From: Leptolyngbya iicbica LK
GTDB lineage: Bacteria > Cyanobacteriota > Cyanobacteriia > Phormidesmidales > Phormidesmidaceae
Assembly (NCBI RefSeq): GCF_004212215.1
Contig: NZ_QVFV01000001.1
Span: 272,740 to 336,739 of the forward strand
Length of the DNA: 64,000 nucleotides
Direction: 5' to 3'
Under the pieces are notes generated by a model that made no database searches, was not told where the DNA came from, and was given only the letters and a program-made list of their open reading frames with translations. Positions 1-9,846 of this stretch are shown piece by piece; within the stretch, counting starts at the first letter, position 1; each line of letters opens with the position of its first letter. Made by a program: the position numbers and the translations under genes.

Positions 1-1
1 T

Positions 2-226
2 GAAAACTTTAACGGCGGCCCGGTCGGGCTCGACACCATGGCTGCGGCCACGGGAGAAGACGCTCAGACCATTGAAGAGGTCTACGAACCCTATCTGATG
101 CAGCTTGGCTATTTGCAACGGACTCCTCGGGGCAGAGTGGTCACTCGCGCCGCCTGTCGCCATTTGGGATACGAAGACAGTGCTGTGCCCGATTTCCATG
201 GTGAACAGCAGCTATCCATCATGTAG
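2..226 (+). CDS. ruvB: Holliday junction branch migration helicase RuvB, C-terminal end (partial)
   Basis: The reading frame is open from the first bases of the window and stops at 224-226, so only the last 74 residues of the gene are here. The fragment contains the winged-helix DNA-binding end of RuvB, including the sequence [11 protein letters not shown] and the segment [20 protein letters not shown], which is highly typical of this family. RuvB is the hexameric AAA+ motor that drives branch migration of Holliday junctions with RuvA. The AAA+ core (Walker motifs) lies outside the window. The last dozen residues (after the conserved HLGY) are family-variable. Confidence 0.93.
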   Translation, partial: ENFNGGPVGLDTMAAATGEDAQTIEEVYEPYLMQLGYLQRTPRGRVVTRAACRHLGYEDSAVPDFHGEQQLSIM

Positions 227-403
227 GGCCAAACCAATGGGAGCTAACGCTACCGGTAGCGTCAAAGGCTTCAGGTCGTTGCTCATAACTTTACAGAGAA
301 AAACTAGACATTTGCGCGAAGTTCAGTACAATACAGCGTCATGGCGTCCAGTCAGCGAGTCTCCGGGAAATTCTGGTCGTCAGCCTGTTTTAGGACTTTA
401 CCC

Positions 404-1300
404 ATGACCTCAGTTGTTACTCGGCCCACTAGCAGCAACTATGACCGACTGCCCGAAGAGGTACGCACAGCGTTGAGCGATCGCCTCCAACCCACGGGGT
501 TAGCCACACCGAGCCAACCGCCATCGCCGCCTACAGCAGAGCACAAATTGCCCAAACAGGCGCGTCGCCCTGCCGCCTCAGGGACAACAGCTCAATCGTC
601 GACCAAGACTCGGCAAACGGCCCCCAATCGGGATGTCGTCGTGGCTCTGCAAAACGTCTCTAAACAGTACGCCAAGGGCAAGCCCGCCCTCGTAGACGTC
701 AACTTACAGATGCACAAGGGGGATTTCCTTTTTATCACGGGGCCATCTGGTGCCGGGAAATCGACTCTGCTGAAGCTACTGTATGGTCAAGAGCGTCCCA
801 CTTCTGGAGAAGTGATTGTTGAAGGCACCCCCATCAGCCAACTTCGGGGCAACCAACTCGCAAAAGTTCGTCGTCGCATTGGTGTGGTCTTTCAGGACTA
901 CAAGTTGATTCCTCGGCGCACCGTGGCCGAGAATGTGGCGTTTGTGCTGTGGGCGCAGGGCTATTCCCGCAAAGAAATTCACCGCCGCCTCTGGCCGACA
1001 CTCAAAATGGTGGGCCTGCAAGACAAGTCAGAATCTTTTCCCCATGAGCTCTCTGGGGGCGAGCAGCAGCGCGTCAGCATTGCCCGTGCGGTGGTGGGCA
1101 CGCCGCCACTCCTGTTGGCCGATGAGCCCACGGGCAACCTCGACCCCGACAATGCCCTTCAGGTCATCAAAATTCTCAAAAAGCTCAATTCCATCGGCAT
1201 CACCGTCGTGGTGACCACCCACAATGAACAGTTGGTCAGGGTGTCGAACCATCCGGTAGTGCAAATCAAAGACTGCCATTTGCGGCATGTGCGCAAGTAA
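404..1300 (+). CDS. ftsE: Cell division ATP-binding protein FtsE with long N-terminal extension
   Basis: ABC-type ATPase of the FtsEX complex, which at the division site couples ATP hydrolysis to cell-wall hydrolase activation in the periplasm. Visible motifs are Walker [10 protein letters not shown] (about residue 113), the signature LSGGEQQR (about 216) and Walker [13 protein letters not shown] (about 234). The phrase [19 protein letters not shown] is characteristic of FtsE. I chose ATG 404 (AGGA about 10 nt upstream); an in-frame ATG at 341 would add 21 residues. Even from 404 there are about 80 Pro/Thr/Ser/Ala-rich residues, probably disordered, before the ABC domain; typical FtsE of about 220 residues lacks these. 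ftsX is not adjacent. Confidence 0.9.
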   Translation: MTSVVTRPTSSNYDRLPEEVRTALSDRLQPTGLATPSQPPSPPTAEHKLPKQARRPAASGTTAQSSTKTRQTAPNRDVVVALQNVSKQYAKGKPALVDVNLQMHKGDFLFITGPSGAGKSTLLKLLYGQERPTSGEVIVEGTPISQLRGNQLAKVRRRIGVVFQDYKLIPRRTVAENVAFVLWAQGYSRKEIHRRLWPTLKMVGLQDKSESFPHELSGGEQQRVSIARAVVGTPPLLLADEPTGNLDPDNALQVIKILKKLNSIGITVVVTTHNEQLVRVSNHPVVQIKDCHLRHVRK

Positions 1301-1393
1301 GCGCGATCGCGCCTCTTTGCCTGGTCAATCCCTCTGTGATGACATCATTGCTGCGTCATTGCCGATATCGCAGTCAATCGCTCATGACGCAGC

Positions 1394-2002
1394 TCAATCA
1401 AAGAAGATAAAGTCTCGCTGGTAAATGTGGATGCGGCCCGTGCCGACTCGCTGAAATTGGGGCTTTTCACCCGCTGGGGCAGCCGTCACTTCGTATAAAT
1501 AAACGCCTTCCCAACGGGGATTGCGCACCAGTGTGAGGGCAAAGGTGAGCAGTTGCCCGGGTTCGGCGGGCTCGGCCAGTTGCACAGTGAGGGTTTGCGA
1601 ATCGGCGTCATAGTCCGCCGTGGCAATGTCGTACGATGCACCGCGATCGCGCCGGGTGCCCGTAAACACCTCAATGTCCTGAGTGCGATAGTTCAACCGC
1701 GTAAACCGCCCCTCAATGAGCGACACGGTCAGGGTTTCGAGGGGTTCCTCAGCATCAGGCGGCAGGTTGACTGTGACGTAATAAGTTGGCCGACGGTCAT
1801 AAGTATCGTTATCCAGCGTGACGAAGTCGGCCAAGCGCGGGGGACTCGTGAAGACCGTCGTGCCATCCCCCAGCTGCACGGCGGCGGTTGGCCCCAGTGG
1901 CAGCACGACTGTCGCTATGCAAGTGATACTCGCCAGGGCTAAAGCGAGTCGCGATCGCCCTCGTCTCCGTGGCTTTCCCAGTTTCATGATGACTTTCCTC
2001 AA
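1394..2002 (-). CDS. DUF2808 domain-containing exported protein
   Basis: A 202-residue protein with a basic N-terminus followed by a hydrophobic stretch (SRLALALASITCIATVVLPL) that reads as a signal peptide or membrane anchor. The mature part carries the DUF2808 pattern seen in many cyanobacterial secreted proteins: SPPRL near the start, a YYVTV strand, P..A...L..L...., and a C-terminal VYLYEVTAAPAGEKP followed by G.GRIHIY. Function is unknown; the family is predicted to be periplasmic or extracellular. The gene is monocistronic between convergent ftsE and the LpxB-related gene upstream. Family assignment is by recognition of these motifs; role not inferred. Confidence 0.8.
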   Translation of the reverse strand: MRKVIMKLGKPRRRGRSRLALALASITCIATVVLPLGPTAAVQLGDGTTVFTSPPRLADFVTLDNDTYDRRPTYYVTVNLPPDAEEPLETLTVSLIEGRFTRLNYRTQDIEVFTGTRRDRGASYDIATADYDADSQTLTVQLAEPAEPGQLLTFALTLVRNPRWEGVYLYEVTAAPAGEKPQFQRVGTGRIHIYQRDFIFFD

Positions 2003-2164
2003 CGGACATTGCGGTACCGAAATGCTCCCTTCTCCAGCATAGAACTTAGCATTGGCTTTGCGTCTAGCGGCGGTGATAGAACGCGATCGCCATACACCTG
2101 TGGGGAAGCAGACTCTCTTAGCCGCTCCTGCCTCTATCGGTTGCCACGACCGGGAAACGTTGCT

Positions 2165-3442
2165 TTATTCTGCAAACTGCAGCACCAGTTTCGCCAACTT
2201 GTAGGCAGCTCCTGACTCTCCCCTCACCTGTTGCAAATCCTCGCGTATCTGCTGGAGCTGTTCAGGGTGGTCGAGATAGTTGAGCACGCGATCGCCCAAA
2301 TCCTCTGCGGTCAATCGTCCCAGCAGTTCAGGCACCACCTCGCGGCCAGCCCAGATATTCGGCCAGGCAAAGAGCTTGCGGCGGCGCGATAGATAAGCCA
2401 ACAGCAAGCGATTAATCAAAATATTGAACGGTTTGCCCACCAGTGGCAGCGCCACCAAGAGTCCCAAAATGCCGTCCCAGGCGTTCATCGCCTCCAACTG
2501 TTGTGTCGGCAGCAAGACGATCATGGGCACCGCGAGGGCTCCCAGTTCTGCCGTGTTGGCTCCCACAGTGGTGAGACAGAGCCGACATTGACTGGTCACC
2601 GCCTGAGCCGGAAACGTCTGCCACAAGAAGATCTGACACCCCTGAGCCGTTTTGAGGTAAGGCAATTCCCCAGCCTCAGACGGCATCACCAGGGTGAGTT
2701 GGGGCGCATTAAAGACCGAGTGAAAGGGATTTTGGGCGGGGTCAGCATAGGTCATCAGCGACGCTAAATCGACCGTTGGCGCGACCGGAATGACAAATCG
2801 TACGTCGGGGCGATGCTGGTGAACGTAGTCGGCAGTGGCGGTTAACAATGGCACCCCCTGAGTCAGTTTGGCCCGTTTTGAACCGGGCAAAATACCAATG
2901 AGGACGCTGTCATCCGTCAAGCCCAACTGTTGAGCGGCGGCGGCTTGTCCGGCGAGGGTGGTCTGACCGTCCGCCATCAAATCGCCCACGACGGTATACT
3001 TCTCGCGATACTTTTGGGGTGCCTGTTCCACTAGGCGCGGGTTCATCACGCCAAAGGCATCAACCCAGCGCGGCCAGTTGGTAAACCATTCGGCGTAAAT
3101 GACGGTTTTATACCCCAGATGTCGCCCGATGATCACGGGGTAAACCTGGTCGCCACCGAGAAAGAGTACAACGCCACGATCGCGCCAATCCCAACCCTCC
3201 GCAGTTTTACCCCGCAGCAAAAACGGCCAGAAATGCTGCGCCGACTGCACGCGATCGACTTCGGGATATTGTTGGGCAATGTCAGCTTCCCGGCCAGTGG
3301 CATTAGGACAAGGCGACAGTACCACCGAAATCCGTAAATCTTCGCGGGAGGGCACCTGAGTCCGTAGCGCAGTCACCACGGGCTTGACCCAAGTCGTAAT
3401 CTCACCGGGACCATTGGCCAATATCACCACATCCATTGCCAT
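2165..3442 (-). CDS. Lipid-A-disaccharide synthase-related glycosyltransferase
   Basis: A 425-residue cytoplasmic or membrane-peripheral protein starting MAMDVVILANGPGEITTW, which is the signature start of the cyanobacterial LpxB-related family. The central GILPGSKRAKL and the C-terminal TTVGANTAELGALAVPMIVLLP match the GT-B nucleotide-sugar-binding half of LpxB-like enzymes. Unlike true LpxB it is conserved in cyanobacteria outside a lipid A operon, so substrate is uncertain. It lies upstream of rodA's 3' side but is separated from it by about 130 bp, and is followed by the DUF2808 gene on the same strand. Confidence 0.82.
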   Translation of the reverse strand: MAMDVVILANGPGEITTWVKPVVTALRTQVPSREDLRISVVLSPCPNATGREADIAQQYPEVDRVQSAQHFWPFLLRGKTAEGWDWRDRGVVLFLGGDQVYPVIIGRHLGYKTVIYAEWFTNWPRWVDAFGVMNPRLVEQAPQKYREKYTVVGDLMADGQTTLAGQAAAAQQLGLTDDSVLIGILPGSKRAKLTQGVPLLTATADYVHQHRPDVRFVIPVAPTVDLASLMTYADPAQNPFHSVFNAPQLTLVMPSEAGELPYLKTAQGCQIFLWQTFPAQAVTSQCRLCLTTVGANTAELGALAVPMIVLLPTQQLEAMNAWDGILGLLVALPLVGKPFNILINRLLLAYLSRRRKLFAWPNIWAGREVVPELLGRLTAEDLGDRVLNYLDHPEQLQQIREDLQQVRGESGAAYKLAKLVLQFAE

Positions 3443-3576
3443 GACTCACCGGCTCCTAAAATTGACAATATCCGGTCTGAGCGCAGCGACTCCGCATTCA
3501 CCATTAGGACATGCTGCCTGAGTTAAACCACCCATCCCCCCGGCTCCCGTGCCATGCAGACAAGCACCCATTATTC

Positions 3577-4836
3577 TCAGAAAAATTTGAAGCGGGAACG
3601 ATGGTTCGCCACTGATTCCACAATGCCAACCGCTAGGAAATTCGTGATGAGGGCCGATCGCCCATAACTCATCCACGGTAGCGGAATGCCCGTCACCGGG
3701 GCGAGCCCAATGGTCATGCCAATGTTGACCACCACCTGAAAAATCAACATCGAGAAGACCCCGATCGCCAGCAGTGAACCGAAATTATCCTTGGCATTTT
3801 GGGCAATGAGGACGAGCCGCAAACAGATAAACCAGTAGGCTGTGAGCACTGCGATCGCCCCCACAAAGCCCCATTCTTCGCCTACTGCCGAAAAGATAAA
3901 GTCGGTGTGCTGCTCTGGAATGAAATTCAACTGAGTCTGAGTGCCCTGGTGCAAGCCGCGCCCCCATAGCTGTCCAGCCCCAATCGCAATGCGCGACTGA
4001 ATCAAGTGATAGCCACCGCCTAGCGGGTCTTTATCGGGGTCCAGGAAAAGAATGAGGCGATCTTTTTGATAATCCTTGAGCAGCCCCCAAAAGACTTCGC
4101 CGAGCTTGCCCGAAATGAGATTGATCGCAGTCGCGGTTACCGTACTGAACAGCCGCCATGGCAGAGTGAACCAGGCAATCAGCCCCATGCCAACGGACCA
4201 TACCAACCAAATCGGAATCGAAAAGTGAAAGATGATTGCCGCCACTAAAGGAGAAATCATCAATACGAGCCAGCCGGGATTCACGTTGGCCCAATAGAGC
4301 ATCCCCAAGGTAATGGCCCCAAATACCAGCGAGGTGCCCAAATCCGGCTGCAAAAAGACCAGCGCCCAGGGCACAGCCGCGATCGCCAACACCTGGATCA
4401 GGTTCAGCAACGTGATGGAGCGCAATCCCTGTAAATTGGCCGCGAGGGTGATGATTAACCCCACCTTGGCAAACTCTGAGGGCTGGACGTTAAAGCCAAA
4501 AATTGTAATCCAGCGCTGCGCTCCCAGTCCTGACGTACCGATAAAAATGACCGCCAGCAGCGACGCATTCACCAGGGCATAAATTACCCAGCGCCACTGC
4601 AGGTAGACTTCATAGCGCACTCGGGCCAACGCCAAGGCTAAGCCGACCCCAATCACCCCCAGAAAAATGTGATTCCAGCCGTAGGGAGTCGCCTCTTGAC
4701 TGTACTGCGTGCTCGCAATTACCACGCTGGCAAAGATTGTCAGGCCAGTTGTCACCAGCAACAACGACCAGTCAAAGTGCTGCCAACCCCGCCACCAACG
4801 TTGCCAGCTAGAGCTAATCCGAGAAGAACTAGTCAT
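3577..4836 (-). CDS. rodA: Rod shape-determining protein RodA
   Basis: SEDS-family peptidoglycan glycosyltransferase (RodA/FtsW/SpoVE) of 419 residues that polymerises lipid II together with a class B PBP during elongation. About ten hydrophobic segments are visible. Family hallmarks are GAQRWI, QPSEFAKVG, QPDLGTSLVFG, the IGAGQLWGRGLHQGTQTQLNFIPEQ loop (cut here in description) and the C-terminal PLPWMSYGRSALITN. The conserved Asp of the active site lies in the loop ending EQHTDFIFS. RodA is preferred over FtsW because of the ITIFG and HLIQSRIAIGAGQLWG forms. The order murJ then rodA on the same strand groups lipid II flipping and polymerisation, although about 300 bp separates the genes. 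Confidence 0.92.
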   Translation of the reverse strand: MTSSSRISSSWQRWWRGWQHFDWSLLLVTTGLTIFASVVIASTQYSQEATPYGWNHIFLGVIGVGLALALARVRYEVYLQWRWVIYALVNASLLAVIFIGTSGLGAQRWITIFGFNVQPSEFAKVGLIITLAANLQGLRSITLLNLIQVLAIAAVPWALVFLQPDLGTSLVFGAITLGMLYWANVNPGWLVLMISPLVAAIIFHFSIPIWLVWSVGMGLIAWFTLPWRLFSTVTATAINLISGKLGEVFWGLLKDYQKDRLILFLDPDKDPLGGGYHLIQSRIAIGAGQLWGRGLHQGTQTQLNFIPEQHTDFIFSAVGEEWGFVGAIAVLTAYWFICLRLVLIAQNAKDNFGSLLAIGVFSMLIFQVVVNIGMTIGLAPVTGIPLPWMSYGRSALITNFLAVGIVESVANHRSRFKFF

Positions 4837-5133
4837 ACCTCATCCTGCCGAGAACTGTCGGCTGCTGCCATATGGGCGCTCAATCCTGAAAGCAGAGAGT
4901 TGAGCGTTAACTACAGTAACACTCAGGAATGCTTGTCGGAGTAAATCGGCCGCCACCGTCGCTGCTAGTGGAACCTAGAATTTGGAACCGACGGAGTTGC
5001 CTCACCCCCAGGCCCGACATGCTTCTCAGCCCTTCCCTGGCTGATGTTTGAACGCTTGGGGCTTGGGGCTGAGAGCATGGATTTTGCGGTGAGGATGGAG
5101 TCCTGACCGCGCATTCAGAACTTTGTGCCCTGT
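4837..5133. other. Intergenic region between murJ and rodA with a stem-loop
   Basis: No gene is seen. The stretch holds an imperfect inverted repeat: 5018-5032 (CATGCTTCTCAGCCC) pairs with 5066-5079 (GGGCTGAGAGCATG) with one bulged base. It lacks a T-run in either direction, so it is not a clear intrinsic terminator. Its position just 3' of murJ (minus strand) suggests transcript 3'-end processing or a decayed repeat; this is inference. Confidence 0.5.
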
Positions 5134-6753
5134 TTAGCGGCGGGTAAAGCGCGATCGCACCCGATTCACTAGCAGCGTCGCTTCGGGGATGCGCAGGACC
5201 AGAGTACCCAGACCAAAGACAGTGAGGCCGATCGCGCTGGCGATCGCTAACTGCACTAAGCGGTTCACAAATCCTTCAATACCGAATATCTGCTCCAGGC
5301 CTAACCGGGTACCGTAAGTCACGAGTCCAGCCACACCGCTGAGCAGGGTGAGCACGAAAATCGAGCGGCCCCAGTCGAGCCAGGGCAGGCCGTTGAGTTT
5401 GCGATGCAGGATGACCACCATCGCGATCGTGGAGGTAATGTTGACCCCGACTGTCGCCAACACCAGCCCCGGTGCGCCGAACCAGCGAATGAAGAAATAG
5501 TCGAGCACTACGTTGAGACCGATATTTACGAGGCTGATCCGAAACGGCGTTTGCGCATCGCCCAGGGCGTAATAAACCCGCACCAACACATCCCGCGCCA
5601 GATAAACAAACATGCCCAGACCGTAGGCCACCAGGACAGCGGTGACGATTTCGGCGGCAGCCAAGTCAAACGCCCCCCGTTCGTAAATGACCTGCACAAT
5701 AGGCAGCGCCAGGGTCATGATCAGCACCCCTAACGGCAACATGGTCAACGCGACCATCATCAAGCTCTGGCGAATGCGATCTTTGAGTTCGGGCCAGTCT
5801 TCGGGGGAGGCCAACCGCGCAAAAATCGGCAAAAACGGCACCAAAATCACGTTGGAAATGATGCCCAGGGGGGTCTGCACCAACAGCGTGGCATACCCCA
5901 AGGCCGCTGCCGTACCAGGAATGTAGGAAGCAAAAAACAGATCGGTGAACACATTGATCTGCATCATGCCAGAGGCAAAGGTGGCCGGGGCCAGAATTTT
6001 GAAGACATCTCGCACCCCCGGTTCACGCCAGTTGAACCGCAGCCGCAGTCGTCCCAACCCAGAGCGCCACAAAGCGGGAATTTGCACCAGCCACTGCATC
6101 ACGGCCCCGAGCAAGGTAGAACCCGCCAGCACCATGCCGCCCAACATAAAGTAGCTTGGCTGGGTCATATCACTGCCGATCGCCGCATATAGCAGCCCCA
6201 ACCCGACAATTACCGCCACGCTCGAAAACATCGGACTCACGGACGGCAACCAATATTGATCGTCTGCATTTAACGTGCCAAAGCCGATGCCGATCAACCC
6301 GGCAAACACAGCCATGGGAGCCATGATTTGCAACTGACGAATGGCGATCGCCCGCGCAGTCGGATCCGTATCGCTTAACCCCTGGGCGACAAAGTCGATG
6401 ATTGGGGCCGCAAACACCACCATGGCAATGGCGACCAGCAACAAAATTGCTGTAACCAGCGTGCTGATAGTTTCGACCAGCGGGCCAATTTCTTCGCGAT
6501 CGCGCTTAGCGACCACACTCACAATGGCGCTGTGAAAGGGGCCGTTGATGCCCCCCAGCAGCACGAACAAAAAGCCTGGGATAACATAGGCAAAGTTATA
6601 AGCATCAGCCACTGGCCCGACGGCAAAAGCAGCCGCGATCGCCTGCTGCCGCACCAGCCCAAAGACTTTGCTAATCAGGGTCGCCGCCGCCACAATCGTG
6701 GCAATATTGGCCAGAGAACGAGCAGGTTTCGCGTCAGACACAGGGCGATTCAC
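5134..6753 (-). CDS. murJ: Lipid II flippase MurJ
   Basis: A 539-residue polytopic MOP-superfamily protein with about 14 hydrophobic segments. It moves lipid-linked peptidoglycan precursor across the inner membrane. Recognisable family motifs are the N-terminal SKVFGLVRQQAIAAAFAVG, then ADAYNFAYVIPGFLFVLLG, the AFHSAIV-type segment (here GPFHSAIV), and the C-terminal ARDVLVRVYYALGDAQTPF, which is diagnostic for MurJ. Length is normal. The start ATG 6753 is followed by a short polar N-terminus (MNRPVSDAKPARS). It is downstream of the S9 peptidase gene but a hairpin repeat at 6841-6901 separates them. Confidence 0.94.
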   Translation of the reverse strand: MNRPVSDAKPARSLANIATIVAAATLISKVFGLVRQQAIAAAFAVGPVADAYNFAYVIPGFLFVLLGGINGPFHSAIVSVVAKRDREEIGPLVETISTLVTAILLLVAIAMVVFAAPIIDFVAQGLSDTDPTARAIAIRQLQIMAPMAVFAGLIGIGFGTLNADDQYWLPSVSPMFSSVAVIVGLGLLYAAIGSDMTQPSYFMLGGMVLAGSTLLGAVMQWLVQIPALWRSGLGRLRLRFNWREPGVRDVFKILAPATFASGMMQINVFTDLFFASYIPGTAAALGYATLLVQTPLGIISNVILVPFLPIFARLASPEDWPELKDRIRQSLMMVALTMLPLGVLIMTLALPIVQVIYERGAFDLAAAEIVTAVLVAYGLGMFVYLARDVLVRVYYALGDAQTPFRISLVNIGLNVVLDYFFIRWFGAPGLVLATVGVNITSTIAMVVILHRKLNGLPWLDWGRSIFVLTLLSGVAGLVTYGTRLGLEQIFGIEGFVNRLVQLAIASAIGLTVFGLGTLVLRIPEATLLVNRVRSRFTRR

Positions 6754-6840
6754 CGATTCCGCAACAACAGTGCGCAGCTAGCTTATCACCTTATTGGAAA
6801 GCAGCAGACAGGCGACAGCAGACACTAACTGCTTGCTCTA

Positions 6841-6901
6841 GGCACCCGGTCCCTGCCTGGTCAACCGATATCTCAAGGTCATAACCCAGGGACCGGGTGC
6901 C
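6841..6901. repeat. Perfect 15-bp hairpin, family related to that at 20391-20450
   Basis: Positions 6841-6855 (GGCACCCGGTCCCTG) are the exact reverse complement of 6887-6901, with a 31-nt loop containing TGGTCAACC. A second hairpin at 20391-20450 has a similar arm (GGGACGGGTCCCTG) followed by CGGCTCAACC, so the two look like diverged copies of one element. Neither has a T-tract. It lies between the S9 peptidase gene and murJ, both on the minus strand. Confidence 0.75.
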
Positions 6902-6968
6902 TCTCCTGAGGAAATGTCCCCTTTTCAGCATTCGGTGTATCCATAGACCATGACTCTGCCCGTCACGC

Positions 6969-8960
6969 CTAATTCAACGCCCCTTCTACCAGCTCATCCA
7001 ACAGAAACTGCCGCATAAACATAATGTTGGTATAGAACTGGTAGTCGATGTTTTGCTTCTTCGCAAAGCCGTGCCCTTCATCCGTGGCCACCAGGTACCA
7101 AACCGGCACCTCCTGGCCGGCGAGAATGTCGAAGAGTTGCTCGGCTTCACTGACTGGCACTCGGGGATCATTGGCCCCATGGACGATCAACATGGGCTGT
7201 TGAATATTGTCAGCGTTGGTCAGCGGTGAGATGTCTGTCAAAAATTGGCGCATTTCCGGATCGCGCTCATCGCCGTATTCCACCCGCCGCAGGTCGCGAC
7301 GGTAGTCCTCCGTGTTTTCTAAAAAAGTGACGAAGTTGGAGATGCCCACCACATTAATGGACGCGCGAATGCGATCAGGGTAGTTGGTCGCCACGGCCAG
7401 AGACATGTACCCGCCATAGCTGGCACCGCTCACCAGAATGCGATCGCTATCCAACCCGGGTTCTGCTGCAATCCAATCCAGCAGCGCCCCGATATCCTTC
7501 ACCGAGTCCTCTCGCAAATAGCCATTGTCGAGCTTAGTAAAGGTTTTGCCATAGCCCGTCGAGCCCCGCACATTGGGAAACACCATGGCAATGCCGAGTT
7601 CATTGATGTAGTAATTCAACCGCCCCAGATAAGTGGGCCGAAACTGCCCCTCTGGCCCCCCGTGGATATACATCGCCACGGGGCGCGGACCCGGGAATTT
7701 GTCTGCCGGGGGGCGATAGAGAAAGCCCGTAATCTCGCGCCCGTCAAAGCTCTCCCAAGCAATCAGCTCGGGCTCCACAAAAGTATCCAGATTCAAGCCC
7801 GCCGTCTCGCTCTGCGTCCACCGTTCGAGCGCCCCGGTAGATACATTGAGCGAGTACACATCAGCAGTCGATTGGGCGGAATAGAGGGTGAACCCCAACT
7901 CTGCGCCGTTGTGGCGCCATTCCAGCCCCCGCAGTCGCCCGGCAGGAATGGTGTCAAACGTTTGTCTGGCACCCGTAGCAGCATCAATGACGTATAAAAC
8001 GCTGGCCCCATTTTCATTCATGATGACGGCAATCTGAGAACCATCTGGCGACAAATCCACTGCCTCCACATCCCAAGGAATGTCATCCGTCAGGTGAGTC
8101 AACTCCAACGTTGCCAGATCGATATAGCCGAGGTGCAAAAATTCCGAATCGCGATCGCTCACCGTATACAAGCGCTGACCATCGGGACTAAAAATGCCAT
8201 CTAGATAAGCCACTGACTCTTCGTTCACTGGCGGCGTCAGCAGCGTACGCTCTCCCGTTTCGGCATCAAAGAGCCAGAGATTAGCTTGGTTAATTGAGAT
8301 ATATTCAATCACCACAATCTGGCGGTCATCCGGCGACCAATCCGTGGGGAACCAGCCCCCCCCTGGCACTTCGGCCAGCAAGCGATCGCGCTCAGGCTCG
8401 CGGGGATTCATGACGTAAAGATCGCCATCAGCCCCATTACGCCGGGTTGAGGTGTAAACAATGCGATCGCCCGCTGTAGACCACACACCGCCACTGTTAC
8501 GAGACGTGCCATCCGTCAACAGCATCACCGCTCCCGTGGCCACGTCGTAGCGAAAAGTTTGATTGGCCTCACTGCCACCAATGTCTTTACTGAATAAGAA
8601 GTAATCTCCGACCGTCGGCTGGTAGCTCACCCCCGACACCCCCTCCTCAAAAAAGGTGAGTTGGTAGCGTGCCCCCAGCGGTTCACTCACTCGATGGGTT
8701 TGAGACGTGTCACCAAACCGGGTCGAAATCAGCATCTCGCGCCGGGTGGGGTGCCAGCTTTGCAACGACGCCGTACGGTACTGAGTGTAGCGATCGGCTT
8801 GCTCGACCACACTCATCGGGATGGGCGGGATACCTTCAATCACCAGGTTTTCGCCGGGTGGCAACACGGCGTCAGCCGCCGACGTCACCGCCAGCTGAGG
8901 CCACAACACCGACGACAACGCCACGCAAACGGCCAGCAAAACAAACTTAGGTTTCACCAT
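6969..8960 (-). CDS. Secreted S9 family peptidase (prolyl-oligopeptidase type)
   Basis: About 663 residues: signal peptide (KFVLLAVCVALSSVLWPQLA), a TolB/PD40-like beta-propeller (repeated SPDG and WSPDDRQIV blades, about residues 60-400) and a C-terminal alpha/beta-hydrolase. The catalytic Ser is in GASYGGYM, Asp in VHGANDPRVP and His in DEGHGF. The oxyanion-side motif YIHGGPEGQ is also present. This is the S9C-like acylaminoacyl-peptidase or dipeptidyl-peptidase arrangement, expected to hydrolyse short peptides in the periplasm. ATG 8960 with GAGG about 9 nt upstream is preferred; an in-frame GTG at 8975 would add five residues. Substrate not known. Confidence 0.9.
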   Translation of the reverse strand: MVKPKFVLLAVCVALSSVLWPQLAVTSAADAVLPPGENLVIEGIPPIPMSVVEQADRYTQYRTASLQSWHPTRREMLISTRFGDTSQTHRVSEPLGARYQLTFFEEGVSGVSYQPTVGDYFLFSKDIGGSEANQTFRYDVATGAVMLLTDGTSRNSGGVWSTAGDRIVYTSTRRNGADGDLYVMNPREPERDRLLAEVPGGGWFPTDWSPDDRQIVVIEYISINQANLWLFDAETGERTLLTPPVNEESVAYLDGIFSPDGQRLYTVSDRDSEFLHLGYIDLATLELTHLTDDIPWDVEAVDLSPDGSQIAVIMNENGASVLYVIDAATGARQTFDTIPAGRLRGLEWRHNGAELGFTLYSAQSTADVYSLNVSTGALERWTQSETAGLNLDTFVEPELIAWESFDGREITGFLYRPPADKFPGPRPVAMYIHGGPEGQFRPTYLGRLNYYINELGIAMVFPNVRGSTGYGKTFTKLDNGYLREDSVKDIGALLDWIAAEPGLDSDRILVSGASYGGYMSLAVATNYPDRIRASINVVGISNFVTFLENTEDYRRDLRRVEYGDERDPEMRQFLTDISPLTNADNIQQPMLIVHGANDPRVPVSEAEQLFDILAGQEVPVWYLVATDEGHGFAKKQNIDYQFYTNIMFMRQFLLDELVEGALN

Positions 8961-9846
8961 CACTCCCCACCTCACCGGATAACTGCATACCGAACGCCCC
9001 GCCGATTACTCTACCGAGAAAATCATTCGGATCGCCATCCCTCAACGGCTAACAGGGACTACTAATGACAGCAAGATGACACCGCTCACTATAGATAGAG
9101 GAAATTTAGATAGAGGAAATTCCCCATCAGCAAAACGAGATCGCTGACCCAGAACATGGCATCCCCACAGCCCCCTGGCCGTTCAATTGGTTCGCCATGC
9201 CCCATCTGACCAATAGCGCCCCCAACAGGACTACCTGAGCGCCAAATTCACCAGTCTTTAATAAATGACTAGTGAAGCTTAATAAACAACTCATGGAGAA
9301 ACTTAGAAGGAACCTAAAGTTTTTGATCGCGTCATCAACTTTGTCCTTTTGAGTGGTACTTAATTCAGGTTTATAGAGAGGATATACAGGCGATCGTCAC
9401 CCTCGCATTTATCTGAACTTAATCACCAATTAGAAAGAAATTCACATTTCTGTTGAGCTTCTGCGAAGCAGATTCAGTCTCCTTTTTTGACATCCGTAAT
9501 CTTACTGAAGATGCCATGGTTACTGATTAAATCACAGGTGAAAACACCTGAAAATATTAGAACTGAGTCATTTAGGCACTTATTCGGGCACCCTAAGTAT
9601 GCCAAAAGCATAGACTCATTTCTCTTTGCTGTAACTTAACCAAAAGTTTTGAATCTCATAAAGTCAACCTTGATCTCCGGACATTCCATGTAAATCAAGG
9701 CATATGTAGAAGTATGAGCTAGCTAATAAGGCTGCACGTACACGTTTGTTGTCAAGCGTTGAGTCGCCTCGATGACTAGTCATCCTTCTGGAATCTCTTG
9801 CCCTCAGACCAGCCAACAGTCAATATCTCAAGGAAATTCTGCAAAC
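8961..9846. other. Long AT-rich intergenic region upstream of the WcaI-like glycosyltransferase
   Basis: No convincing gene is seen in 886 bp. From about 9250 the sequence is clearly more AT-rich than the flanking genes. A short direct repeat occurs at 9093-9106 and 9107-9120 (TAGATAGAGGAAAT twice in tandem). The region lies between divergently oriented genes, so promoters for both directions are expected here, but I cannot pick one confidently. Confidence 0.5.
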
